64,000 bases of DNA, taken from NCBI GenBank assembly GCA_965198895.1, contig OZ240676.1:992001-1056000 (forward strand), in the 5' to 3' direction. A model generated the notes under the pieces. It was not told where the DNA came from, made no database searches, and saw only the letters and a list, made by a program, of their open reading frames with translations. The DNA comes from LMUY01 sp965198895. Its GTDB lineage: Bacteria > Pseudomonadota > Alphaproteobacteria > Acetobacterales > Acetobacteraceae. A program made the position numbers and the translations under genes. Shown in pieces: positions 8,785 to 16,989 of the stretch (position 1 is its first letter; each line of letters opens with the position of its first letter).

Positions 8785-9905
8785 GTCTGAGCCTAAGAGT
8801 GAACGGCGAGGACTGCTCGGCAGACGTGGAACCGCGCACCCATCTGGCGGATGTGGTGCGGGACGCGCTGTTGCTGACCGGGACGCATCTCGGCTGCGAG
8901 CACGGCGTGTGCGGCGCGTGCACGCTGATGCTGGACGGCCGGCCGGTGCGGTCCTGCTTGACGCTTGCGGCCGCTTGCGAAGGCGCGGACGTGCGCACGA
9001 TCGAGGGGTTCGAGGACGACGCACTGATGGCGGCGCTACGCCAGGCGTTCAAGCGCCATCACGCGCTGCAGTGCGGCTATTGCACGCCGGGTATGCTGGT
9101 CACGGCCTACGACATCGTGCGGCGCTTCCCCGGCGCGAGCGAGACGCGGATCCGGGTCGAGCTTGCCGGCAATCTATGCCGCTGCACCGGCTATGCCGGG
9201 ATCGTTGCCGCGATTGCAGAGGTGGCTGGCGCCGGGCTGGCGGCGGCGCTGCAACCCACCACCCGCGCGGCGATAACGTCCAGTGTGGCCGTCCGCGCAA
9301 AGTCGGCCAGCCTCCTGGCTGCCCCGGCGCGCGCCTGGACAGTCCCCGACTTGTCCGGTGCTGCGATGCTCACACGGCAATTCGATCTGCCGATGCCGGC
9401 CGATGCCGCCTGGACGCTGTTGCATGATATCGGCACGGTCGTCGCCTGCGTGCCGGGCGCCGCGCTGACCCGGGTCGATGGCGACGAAATGGAAGGCGAC
9501 CTCGCCGTGGCGATCGGCCCGATGCGCGCCACATTCGGTGGGCGCGCCCGGATCGGCTATGACGATGAGGCGCGATCCGGGACATTGACCGGCAGGGCCG
9601 GCGACCAGGCGACGCGGTCGGAAGCTGCGGGCTCGCTGACGTTCCGGGTGCTCGAAGGCGATGCCGGACGCTGCACCGTTCACGCGGAGATACGCTACCG
9701 CCTGACCGGCCCGCTCGCGCAGGCAGGCCGTCCGGCGATCGTGGCAGGTGTGGTGGACCAGATGCTGCAACGCTTCAGCGCAAACCTCGTGGCGACAGCC
9801 GCCGGACACGACGCCGACCTGCGGCCGATCAAAGGCTTGCGCATGCTCGCCAGCATCTTGGTTCAGGCAGTCCGGCGCTGGTTCCAGCCATCGGCGCCCC
9901 TTTAA
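8781..9905 (+). CDS. [2Fe-2S] small subunit fused to a CoxG/SRPBCC domain
   Basis: 374 aa, more than twice the usual ~160 aa of a CoxS small subunit. Residues 1-155 hold both clusters: plant-type ferredoxin cysteines C39, C44, C47 and C59 (CEHGVCGACTLML) and the second-cluster cysteines C98, C101, C133 and C135 (CGYCTPGM; NLCRCTGYAG). A 40-residue linker leads to a second domain from about residue 198 (LTRQFDLPMPADAAWTLLHD; VACVPGAALTRVDGDEMEGD), recognisable as CoxG, an SRPBCC-fold protein that is normally a separate gene and in CO dehydrogenase helps membrane attachment. The ATG overlaps the medium-subunit stop (ATGA). The fusion may anchor the enzyme at the membrane. Confidence 0.9.
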   Translation: MSLSLRVNGEDCSADVEPRTHLADVVRDALLLTGTHLGCEHGVCGACTLMLDGRPVRSCLTLAAACEGADVRTIEGFEDDALMAALRQAFKRHHALQCGYCTPGMLVTAYDIVRRFPGASETRIRVELAGNLCRCTGYAGIVAAIAEVAGAGLAAALQPTTRAAITSSVAVRAKSASLLAAPARAWTVPDLSGAAMLTRQFDLPMPADAAWTLLHDIGTVVACVPGAALTRVDGDEMEGDLAVAIGPMRATFGGRARIGYDDEARSGTLTGRAGDQATRSEAAGSLTFRVLEGDAGRCTVHAEIRYRLTGPLAQAGRPAIVAGVVDQMLQRFSANLVATAAGHDADLRPIKGLRMLASILVQAVRRWFQPSAPL

Positions 9906-9912
9906 ACCACTT

Positions 9913-9989
9913 CGTAGGGTGGGGTGCGCTTTGGCACCCCACCACGATCGGCCGCGGCGGTGCGTTGCCAAAGTGCAACGCACCCTACG
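9913..9989. repeat. Palindromic repeat with cloverleaf-like folding potential, copy 1
   Basis: A perfect 9-bp outer stem, CGTAGGGTG (9913-9921) with CACCCTACG (9981-9989), encloses two separate hairpins: GGGGTGC/GCACCCC and GCGTTGC/GCAACGC. A related element lies at 58352-58414. It sits between convergent genes ending at 9905 and 10013 and could terminate transcription from both sides. Probably a REP-like repeat family. Confidence 0.75.
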
Positions 9990-10012
9990 GTTTGTCCAAT
10001 TGACCCACTATA

Positions 10013-11290
10013 CTACGCTGCAACCGCCACCGGCAGGATCGAGGCATCGGAGTCGAAGCGCCGCCCCGCTCGCAAACAAAAACTCGGCTGCAAGAGCCGC
10101 TCCGCCACGACCGTGTTGCTGTCGTTGTCCGATAACGCGAACCGCCCCCGCAAATCGTCCAGCACCGACACATCCGCGACCCGGCCAACCGCCAGCGAGC
10201 CGATCTCCTCCGTCCGGCCGAGCATCGCCGCCGGGTTGGTCGTCACCATCGGGACCACCTCCCCCAGGCTCAGGCCGAGCGCCATCATCGAGCTCATCGC
10301 CTGGGTCAGGCTGAACTTGGCCTGGCCCTTGAACGGGTGGTTCTCCTCGTCGGCATGTTCCGCAGGCGTGCCGGGGGGCGGCGGCACATGCGTGTTGTAG
10401 CCGTGCATGTCCGCGCCGAGCGTGTGCGGCACGATGCCGGCGGCCAGCGCCATTCGCGCGAGGCGGTAGGAAAAGTGGCTGCCATGGCCGACGTCGATCT
10501 TCAGCCCGCGGTCGAGTGCCGCCTGGATCACAGGATGCACCTGGCCGGACTGATCCACGAAGCCGCCGGGATGCTTGGTGAACGGATGCGCCAGGATGTC
10601 GCCCTCGCGCAGCAGCGGGATGACGCGTTCGAGGATGGTGTCCACGTCCTCGCCATTCGTGCCGCTCTCCGGCAGGCCCCAGAGCTGGCCGAAATGCACG
10701 TAGACCGGCAAGTCGGCCTCCCGCCCGATGTCGGCGGCCATCTCGATCACGCGGATCCCCCAGCGGGCAAAGCCGCCGATCTCGGCATGCGCCTTGATAC
10801 CGCGCACGATGTCCGGGTTGGCGCGGGCGGCGGCCACGGTTGCCGCCACGTCCACGCCGTCCGGGCTGTACAGCTTCGGGTAGAAATGCCCCTCCAAGCC
10901 GCCGACGAGGTAGGCGGACAGGAAGGCGTAAACACGGGTGGCAGCCGGCTCGGCGCAGAAATAGCGGAAGCCCGGCAGCGTCATGCAGGACGGGCCGCCT
11001 TGGTCCACAACGGTGGTGACACCCGACTGCACGCCCACTAGGTCGGGCGCCAGGCCGAAGCGGCCGGTAACGTATTGGTAGACGTGGGCGTGGGTGTCGA
11101 TCATGCCCGGCAGCACCAGCTTGCCGTGCACGTCCACGACCTCCGTCCGGCCCTGCGGCATGATGCCGGGCGCCACAGCCGCGATCCGGCCGGCGCTGAC
11201 CAGCACGTCCATCACGCCGTCGAGGCCAGAGGCGGGGCAGATCACATGGCCGCCGCGGAGCAGGGTATCTTGCATCGGAACTATAGCCAT
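10013..11290 (-). CDS. Amidohydrolase/deacetylase family metallohydrolase
   Basis: 425 aa starting at the ATG at 11288-11290, which has GGAGG 6 bp upstream. The amidohydrolase metal site is visible: PGMIDTHAHVYQ with H67 and H69 near the N-terminus, and later metal or catalytic residues in IKAHAEIGG, VYVHFG and TLGADMHGYN. The C-terminus carries the composite beta domain (GSLAVGRVADVSVLDDLRGR). It is closest in feel to the uncharacterised deacetylase branch of TIM-barrel amidohydrolases that act on cyclic amides or N-acyl amino acids. The flavin oxidoreductase gene lies upstream on the same strand, with an ABC-transporter vestige between them, suggesting a former uptake and degradation cluster. 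Confidence 0.85.
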   Translation of the reverse strand: MAIVPMQDTLLRGGHVICPASGLDGVMDVLVSAGRIAAVAPGIMPQGRTEVVDVHGKLVLPGMIDTHAHVYQYVTGRFGLAPDLVGVQSGVTTVVDQGGPSCMTLPGFRYFCAEPAATRVYAFLSAYLVGGLEGHFYPKLYSPDGVDVAATVAAARANPDIVRGIKAHAEIGGFARWGIRVIEMAADIGREADLPVYVHFGQLWGLPESGTNGEDVDTILERVIPLLREGDILAHPFTKHPGGFVDQSGQVHPVIQAALDRGLKIDVGHGSHFSYRLARMALAAGIVPHTLGADMHGYNTHVPPPPGTPAEHADEENHPFKGQAKFSLTQAMSSMMALGLSLGEVVPMVTTNPAAMLGRTEEIGSLAVGRVADVSVLDDLRGRFALSDNDSNTVVAERLLQPSFCLRAGRRFDSDASILPVAVAA

Positions 11291-11433
11291 GGGCGCCTCC
11301 GGTAAAGCTTGGACGCTAACCCGGGGCCGGTACGCTTTCAACGATCTTCCGATGCCTACGATGCGGCGTTTGAGGGGGTATTAGGTGCTTGATGATGACG
11401 ACGAATGCGCGTCACGGCTCTGGTGCTCGCCTG

Positions 11434-11502
11434 CTATAAGCGGGCGACCGCGGCCAGGAGCGCTTGCGCGTAGGGATGCCGGTCGGCGGTGGCGAAATGC
11501 AT
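11434..11502 (-). pseudogene. Remnant of an oligopeptide ABC transporter ATPase C-terminus
   Basis: A 22-codon reading frame contains HPYAQALLAAVAR and a stop. This motif is highly characteristic of the C-terminal region of DppD/DppF/OppD-type ATPases (HPYTxALLAAvP). No Walker A or B or signature sequence is present nearby, so only a scrap survives. Too short to be a working gene; identification rests on one motif. Confidence 0.4.
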
Positions 11503-11507
11503 CTATC

Positions 11508-12794
11508 CTAAGCCCGCAGCTTCTCACGCAGCGTGCCCGGTAAGTACTCGGTCTGCACGAAGCCACGCCGTTGCAACTCCGGCACGACAAGCCGGCCGAA
11601 CTCCTCGAACATCATGGGTGACACCGTCGGCCACACGATGAAGCCATCGCAACCACCGGCCTCGAACACGTCCTGCATCTGATCGGCAATCGACCGCGCC
11701 GTGCCCACGACCACGCTACGGGGCTTGCGGGCGGCAGCGGCGTAGCTGATTCCCTCGGCGCGAGCTACTTGCTGCATCCGCTCGTCGATGCCGGTGATCC
11801 CCGCGTCGCCTTGGGCCGACGCCACCGCGTCCGCCGTCCCGTGCTTGGCGAGGTCGGCGCCCACCATGGTGGAGTTGTGGGCGAGGACAAGGTCGCCATC
11901 CGCTAGTGCATCGAGCTCCGCCGCCTTCTCCCGCGCGATGGCCTCCGTCTCGCCGATCACGATCGCCATCGAGTTCAGCACGTCGCACTCGTGCTGCGGG
12001 CGCCCGATCGCCTGCATGCGTCGCTTGATGTCACTGCGGAACGCGATGCTGTCCTCCTTGGCGTGGCTCGCGGCAAAGATCATCTCGGCCCAACGCGCCG
12101 CAAACGCCCGGCCTCGCGGTGATGACCCGGCCTGCAGCAGCACCGGGCGAACCTGCGGGCTGCGCGGCATCGCGAGCGGCCCGCGGGTGCTGACCCATTT
12201 GCCTTTGAAATCGGCGTAGCGGATCTTGTCCGGATCGGCGAACACGCCGCGCTCCCGGTCGAGCACCAGCGCATCCTCGTCCCAGCACTCCCACAGCGCG
12301 CAGCACGCCTCCAGCACCTCGTCCGCCTGGTCGTAGCGCGCCTCCTTTGGTGGCAGCCGGTCCAGGCCGAAATTACGCGCCTCCATGTCGGTCGCCGAGG
12401 TGACGACGTTCCACGCCGCCCGGCCCTCGCTCAGCAGGTCGAGCGAGGCGAGCATGCGCGCGAGCAGATAGGGCGGATGGAACGTGGTGGAGAGCGTGGC
12501 GCCCAAACCGAGATGGCGAGTGACGCGCGCCATCAACGGCAGCACCAGCATCGGGTCCAGATAGCTGATCTGGCCGCCGCGCTCGACGTAGGTGCGAAAG
12601 TTATCGCCGTAGACGTCCGGGATACCGAACGTGTCGGCAAAGAAGCATGCGTCGAAGCAAGCCCCCTCCAGCGTCAGCGCAAGCTGCTCGTAGCGGCGTG
12701 GGTCGAACATGTCATGCAGCGACGAGGCCGGGTGCCGCCAGCCACCGGCATGGCTCGCCGTCGGCCCGGTCTTGAGATAAGCGACGAGCTTCAT
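11508..12794 (-). CDS. LLM-class flavin-dependent monooxygenase (NtaA/SnaA/DszA family)
   Basis: 428 aa from the ATG at 12792-12794 (MKLVAYLKTGPTASHAGGWR), the typical start of this family; the frame stays open 25 codons further upstream, and a TTG at about 12806 with AAGGGG before it is an alternative. Family features are FDACFFADTFGIPDVYGD, the conserved AAWNVVTSATDMEARNFG segment, EVLEACCALWECWDEDALVL, and the FMN-phosphate region VLLQAGSSPRGRAFAARWAE. Such enzymes use FMNH2 from a partner reductase to oxygenate sulfonates, nitrilotriacetate, EDTA or thiophenes. No reductase is next to it. It lies upstream of the ABC vestige and the amidohydrolase on the same strand. Confidence 0.87.
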   Translation of the reverse strand: MKLVAYLKTGPTASHAGGWRHPASSLHDMFDPRRYEQLALTLEGACFDACFFADTFGIPDVYGDNFRTYVERGGQISYLDPMLVLPLMARVTRHLGLGATLSTTFHPPYLLARMLASLDLLSEGRAAWNVVTSATDMEARNFGLDRLPPKEARYDQADEVLEACCALWECWDEDALVLDRERGVFADPDKIRYADFKGKWVSTRGPLAMPRSPQVRPVLLQAGSSPRGRAFAARWAEMIFAASHAKEDSIAFRSDIKRRMQAIGRPQHECDVLNSMAIVIGETEAIAREKAAELDALADGDLVLAHNSTMVGADLAKHGTADAVASAQGDAGITGIDERMQQVARAEGISYAAAARKPRSVVVGTARSIADQMQDVFEAGGCDGFIVWPTVSPMMFEEFGRLVVPELQRRGFVQTEYLPGTLREKLRA

Positions 12795-13038
12795 GCGTGG
12801 TTTCGCGCGCAACCTGGTCCCCTTGTGCGAGTAAGGAGAGATCATCCGCCCGGCACGCCCGGTTGGCAATGAGGCGGGCTACCATTTGCATGGCCGGGCC
12901 GTTGCGCGAATTCTCATCCAGTCGCAAGACGATCGTGGTCACGAAGACAGGCAGCGAGCGACTGACGAACTTCCCTCGCCGTCTGCTTGTGACGTAGGCG
13001 GCTGCCCACCGGGGTCAAGCGTCTGGATGCGCGACGCA

Positions 13039-14604
13039 CTAATGAGCACCCGCACCGGAAGCCACACCTTTTTTGAGCAACGCAACAAGTCCAGCGGCGA
13101 CGAGCAAGACGACGCCGAGCAATGCGAAGCAATCGGCGTAACCCATGATCGTTGCCTGAGCGTGGACCGTGTCACCGACGGCGATGATGGCACGGTGCAT
13201 CGCGCTCGCCGGGTCGGGGAAACCGTGCGACATGAAGTATTGCTGCAAATCGGCCAACCGGCTCCGCGTCGCCGGTTGGAGCAGTGAGACATGCGGGGTG
13301 ATGATGGCCGAGTGGAACTGCTCGCGCTTGGTGAAGAATGTTCCGACCGCCGCAGTGCCGATCGCGCCGCCAAGATTTCGCATCATGTTGAACAGACCCG
13401 ACGCCCCGCCCGCCTCCTGAGGCGTAATCCCCAGCATCGCGATCGCCGAAAGCGGCGTCATCACCATCGCCTGACCGATGGCGCGTACGATGTTGGGCCA
13501 AAATAGCTGCGGTCCGGCATAGTTCTGGTCCATTTCGGTATTCATGAAACAGCTGACGGCAAAGACGACCAGGCCGAACCCGACCAGCAAACGCGCATCG
13601 ATGCGCTTCATCAGCAGCGGCACCATGGGGATCAATACCAACTGCGGCAGGCCAACCCAGGCCATGACCTCACCGATCTGCTCCGAGTCGAAATGTTGTG
13701 TTGCGGTGAGGTACTCTGGCAGCAGATAGACCGAGCCGTAGAGCGCGAAACCGAGCAGGAAATTGCCTGCGGTGCCCAGGCTGAAATTGCGCCGGCTGAA
13801 CAGCCGCAGATTGACCAGCGGTGAAGGCGTGATGAACTCGAGCACGACAAAAGTGCCGAGTGCCACGGCCGCGACGATGCTCAACTCAATGATGAGCGTC
13901 GAGCCGAACCAATCGAACACGTTTCCGTCGTCGAGTACGGCCTGGAGCGCGGCGAGCCCGACCGCCATCAGTGCGATGCCCCGCCAGTCGCCGCGGCGCA
14001 GTAATTTAAGCTGCATTGCCGACTTGGGCAGGCCGTACCAAAGTGCCGCCAACATCACCAGACCGGGGACGAGGTTGATGTAAAAGATGTAGGGCCAGCC
14101 GTAGTTGTCGGTGAAATAGCCGCCGATCGTCGGGCCGATCGCCGGCGCGAAGGTCGCGGTCACGGCAAACCCAGCCAGACCGATGGAATGCTTCGAGCGC
14201 GGCAGCAAGGTCATCCCGATGGTGAACGCAAGCGGGATCATGACTCCGCCGCTAAAGCCTTGCAGCGCTCGAAACACGATCATCTCACTCAAGCTGTGCG
14301 CCTGGCCGCACAAAGCCGAAAACAGCAGGAACAGCGCGACGTTGGCGAGCAGATACCGCCGCAGAGAAAATACCTGGCTCAAGAAGCTGGTCAGCGGGAT
14401 GACGATGATTTCGCCAATCAGATAAGCGGTCGAGATCCAAGTGCCGTAGACGCCGCCAGTCCCGATACCGCCTTCGATGTACGGCAGCGAGGAGTTGGCG
14501 ATCATGACATCGAGAACCGCCATGAAGGCGCCGAGTAGCGAACCGCCGACGGCGATCCAGGTCCGCAGCGAGACGGGCGCCTCCTCTGCGCGAACGGCGT
14601 TCAT
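13039..14604 (-). CDS. DHA2-family (14-TM) MFS drug efflux transporter, EmrB-like
   Basis: 521 aa with about 14 hydrophobic segments. Motifs of EmrB/QacA proteins are visible: LLGAFMAVLDVMIANSSLPY with motif D1 in TM1, TAYLIGEIIVIPLTSFLSQ, and motif C in TM5, GFAVTATFAPAIGPTIGGYF. Late segments include MVMTPLSAIAMLGITPQEAG and GGASGLFNMMRNLGGAIGTA, typical of the family. The ATG overlaps the stop of the HlyD-type gene (ATGA), so the pair forms one pump unit. It likely exports toxic hydrophobic compounds with protons; an outer-membrane channel is not encoded here. Confidence 0.92.
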   Translation of the reverse strand: MNAVRAEEAPVSLRTWIAVGGSLLGAFMAVLDVMIANSSLPYIEGGIGTGGVYGTWISTAYLIGEIIVIPLTSFLSQVFSLRRYLLANVALFLLFSALCGQAHSLSEMIVFRALQGFSGGVMIPLAFTIGMTLLPRSKHSIGLAGFAVTATFAPAIGPTIGGYFTDNYGWPYIFYINLVPGLVMLAALWYGLPKSAMQLKLLRRGDWRGIALMAVGLAALQAVLDDGNVFDWFGSTLIIELSIVAAVALGTFVVLEFITPSPLVNLRLFSRRNFSLGTAGNFLLGFALYGSVYLLPEYLTATQHFDSEQIGEVMAWVGLPQLVLIPMVPLLMKRIDARLLVGFGLVVFAVSCFMNTEMDQNYAGPQLFWPNIVRAIGQAMVMTPLSAIAMLGITPQEAGGASGLFNMMRNLGGAIGTAAVGTFFTKREQFHSAIITPHVSLLQPATRSRLADLQQYFMSHGFPDPASAMHRAIIAVGDTVHAQATIMGYADCFALLGVVLLVAAGLVALLKKGVASGAGAH

Positions 14605-15758
14605 GGCGCGCTCTTCGGGTTCTGCACCAGGCTCGCCGGCTTCGTATCGATCGTCGGCTCGACCGACATGCCCGGGCGCAGCAAATTGGCCAGGGCGCTA
14701 TTTGCGTCCACGACGATCTTGACGGGAATACGTTGGACGATCTTGGTGAAGTTGCCGGTCGCATTGTCGGGTGGCAGCAGTGCGAACTCCTGGCCGCTCG
14801 CCGGCGCGACGCTGTCGACGTGGCCGGTCACCTTGGCGCCCGGATAGGTGTCGACCTCGATCGTGACCGGCTGGCCCGGCCGTACATCGGTCAGTTGCGT
14901 TTCCTTGTAGTTCGCGACGATGTACACCGCCTGCAACGGGACGACCGCCATCAGCTGCGTTCCGGCTTGCACGTATTGCCCGACCTGCAAGGTGCGGACG
15001 CCGAGAGTGCCGTCGACCGGTGCCGTGATGATGGTGTAGCTGAGGTTGAGTTCGGCCTGGTGCTCCATGGCCTGCTGTTGAGCGAGCTTCGCAGTGGCCT
15101 GGCTGACCTGCGCCTTCAGAACGCCGACCTGCCTCTCCGCGGCAGAGACAACGGCGAGGTCGTGCTGCAGCCCGGCATCTTTTTCGCTGATATCGGCCTG
15201 CGCCTGTTGTGAGCGTTGTATGGTGCCGTATCCGTCCTTGGCCAGTTGCGTGTAACGTTGGAAATCCTGCTGCGAAAAGGTCAATGCCCCTCGATCCGAG
15301 GCGACCTGATGGCGGCCTTGGTCGACAACGAGCATCTGCTGACCGATTTGCTGATTGAGCGCGTCGATCGCCGCCTGCGCGGCGGCGACATTCGCGCGAG
15401 CCTGGTCTAGCGCGGTCTGGTAATCGCGCGGGTCGATGCGTGCGAGCACTTCGCCCGCCTTCAGCGGCTGATTGTCGTCGACCGGAGCATCGGAGAGATA
15501 GCCCGACACCTTGGGGCTGATCAGAACCGAATGCGCCTCGACGTAGGCGTCATCGGTCGAGACCAAAAAGCGGCCCGTTCTCCAGTAGTAGCTGCCATAC
15601 TGCGTGATAGCTGCGATCAACGCCAGAATTCCGGCGGCGATCACCATCCGCTTCAGCGACCGTCGGCCGCGGACGGCCCTGGTCGCGGTCCGGTCTATCG
15701 GCCCGGCGTAGTCAACGAGCTTCGAGCCGTCCATCACAACGGGTTCGCCGACGTCCAT
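14601..15758 (-). CDS. HlyD/EmrA-family membrane fusion protein
   Basis: 385 aa. A single N-terminal membrane helix (about residues 37-55, MVIAAGILALIAAITQYGSY) is followed by the lipoyl half-motif VSTDDAYVEAHSVLISPKVS, a long coiled-coil hairpin (about 110-220, rich in Q, A and E), and the second lipoyl half AELNLSYTIITAPVDGTLGV. These are standard EmrA features. It bridges the inner-membrane EmrB-like partner to an outer-membrane channel. It is first in the two-gene operon and divergent from the LysR gene at 15907, which probably controls it. Confidence 0.92.
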   Translation of the reverse strand: MDVGEPVVMDGSKLVDYAGPIDRTATRAVRGRRSLKRMVIAAGILALIAAITQYGSYYWRTGRFLVSTDDAYVEAHSVLISPKVSGYLSDAPVDDNQPLKAGEVLARIDPRDYQTALDQARANVAAAQAAIDALNQQIGQQMLVVDQGRHQVASDRGALTFSQQDFQRYTQLAKDGYGTIQRSQQAQADISEKDAGLQHDLAVVSAAERQVGVLKAQVSQATAKLAQQQAMEHQAELNLSYTIITAPVDGTLGVRTLQVGQYVQAGTQLMAVVPLQAVYIVANYKETQLTDVRPGQPVTIEVDTYPGAKVTGHVDSVAPASGQEFALLPPDNATGNFTKIVQRIPVKIVVDANSALANLLRPGMSVEPTIDTKPASLVQNPKSAP

Positions 15759-15906
15759 AATCGCACCTCCAGCCGCCCAGGGTGTCGGGAACCGCCCGGC
15801 ACACCATGATCCTGGGTTCGGCTCACGAGATGGAAACCACAGCTGTATCTGATAATATGGCGTTCATCGGACACACTATCCGTCCGTGCTTCACAATGGG
15901 ACCTCG

Positions 15907-16830
15907 ATGGATCGCTTCGAAACGATGCGGGTCTTCACCAAGATCGCAGAAATCGGCAGCTTCGCTGGCGCGGCGGCACGACTCGACATGTCGCCAAGCA
16001 TGGCCAGCCAGCATGTGAAGGCCTTGGAGGAGAGCCTTGGCGTGCGTCTCCTAAACCGCACCACGCGCCAAGTAAGCCTGACCGAGATAGGGCGCGAGTA
16101 TTACGAGCGCTGCACGCAGATCCTGGTCGAGATCGATGAAGCCGACCGGATCGCGAGCGCATTGCAGCTGGCGCCGCGCGGCCGCTTGAGGGTCTATTGC
16201 GACACGAATATCGCGCGCTTCATCGCGCCGGTCGTGACCCGGTTCCTGGAAGACTTCCAAGAAGCGGCAATCGACCTCCGGACAGGCGACCGGATGCCCG
16301 ATCTTGTCGAGGAAGGGTTCGATCTCGCCATCCGCGCCGTCGTGCCGCCGGATTCGAGCCTGATCGTGCGGCGCTTGGCCGAGTGGCGGCATGTTCTGTG
16401 TTGCACGCCGCGCTACCTCGAAAACCATCCTGCGCCGGCGCACCTGGCCGATCTCGCCAGACATAATTGCCTGCGATATGCGTATTACCCATTCGGCGAT
16501 GACTGGCACTTCACCGAGCGAGACGGGAAACCGGCAGTCGTGCGCATATCCGGCAATCTGGTGACCAGCAGCGCCGAAGTACTTCGCACCGCCCTTCTCA
16601 GCGACTGCGGTGTTGCTCTTGCCGCGCCTTTTATCGTGGAACAAGAGCTTAAAGCCGGGACATTGGTCGCGCTGTTAACCGAGTACCACCCCGTCGACTT
16701 CGCAATCAACGCGATTTACCCACACCGGCGCTATTTGGCGGCGACGGTTCGTACCTTCATCGACCGGTCGGTTGAGCGGTTCGTCCAGCATGAACGCTGG
16801 ATTGAACCTCCTGACGCGAAGGGCTCCTGA
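15907..16830 (+). CDS. LysR-family transcriptional regulator (CrgA-like)
   Basis: 307 aa. Start chosen at the ATG at 15907 giving MDRFETMRVFTKIAEIGSFA, the near-universal beginning of this subfamily; an in-frame ATG 21 bp upstream is less likely. The HTH reads AAARLDMSPSMASQHVKALE with the wing LNRTTRQVSLTEIG. The effector domain follows (LRVYCDTNIARFIAPVVTRF; LVEEGFDLAIRAVVPPDSSL). The subfamily often controls divergently transcribed efflux pumps or oxidoreductases, fitting the EmrAB-like operon 148 bp away. The effector is unknown. Confidence 0.9.
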   Translation: MDRFETMRVFTKIAEIGSFAGAAARLDMSPSMASQHVKALEESLGVRLLNRTTRQVSLTEIGREYYERCTQILVEIDEADRIASALQLAPRGRLRVYCDTNIARFIAPVVTRFLEDFQEAAIDLRTGDRMPDLVEEGFDLAIRAVVPPDSSLIVRRLAEWRHVLCCTPRYLENHPAPAHLADLARHNCLRYAYYPFGDDWHFTERDGKPAVVRISGNLVTSSAEVLRTALLSDCGVALAAPFIVEQELKAGTLVALLTEYHPVDFAINAIYPHRRYLAATVRTFIDRSVERFVQHERWIEPPDAKGS

Positions 16831-16989
16831 ACAACGAGAGGAAGACGCCCTGCTGCACCGTAGCTTGATCAACGCCGAACGCCTTGGAAAGTGCATGTGG
16901 ATCTGGTGGCAGGGCGTCGGGGCGATGCGACCCACAGTTGCAGCTAGCTTCGTCCTTGCTTCCGTGGCCATTCGGATGCCACTGAAGCC

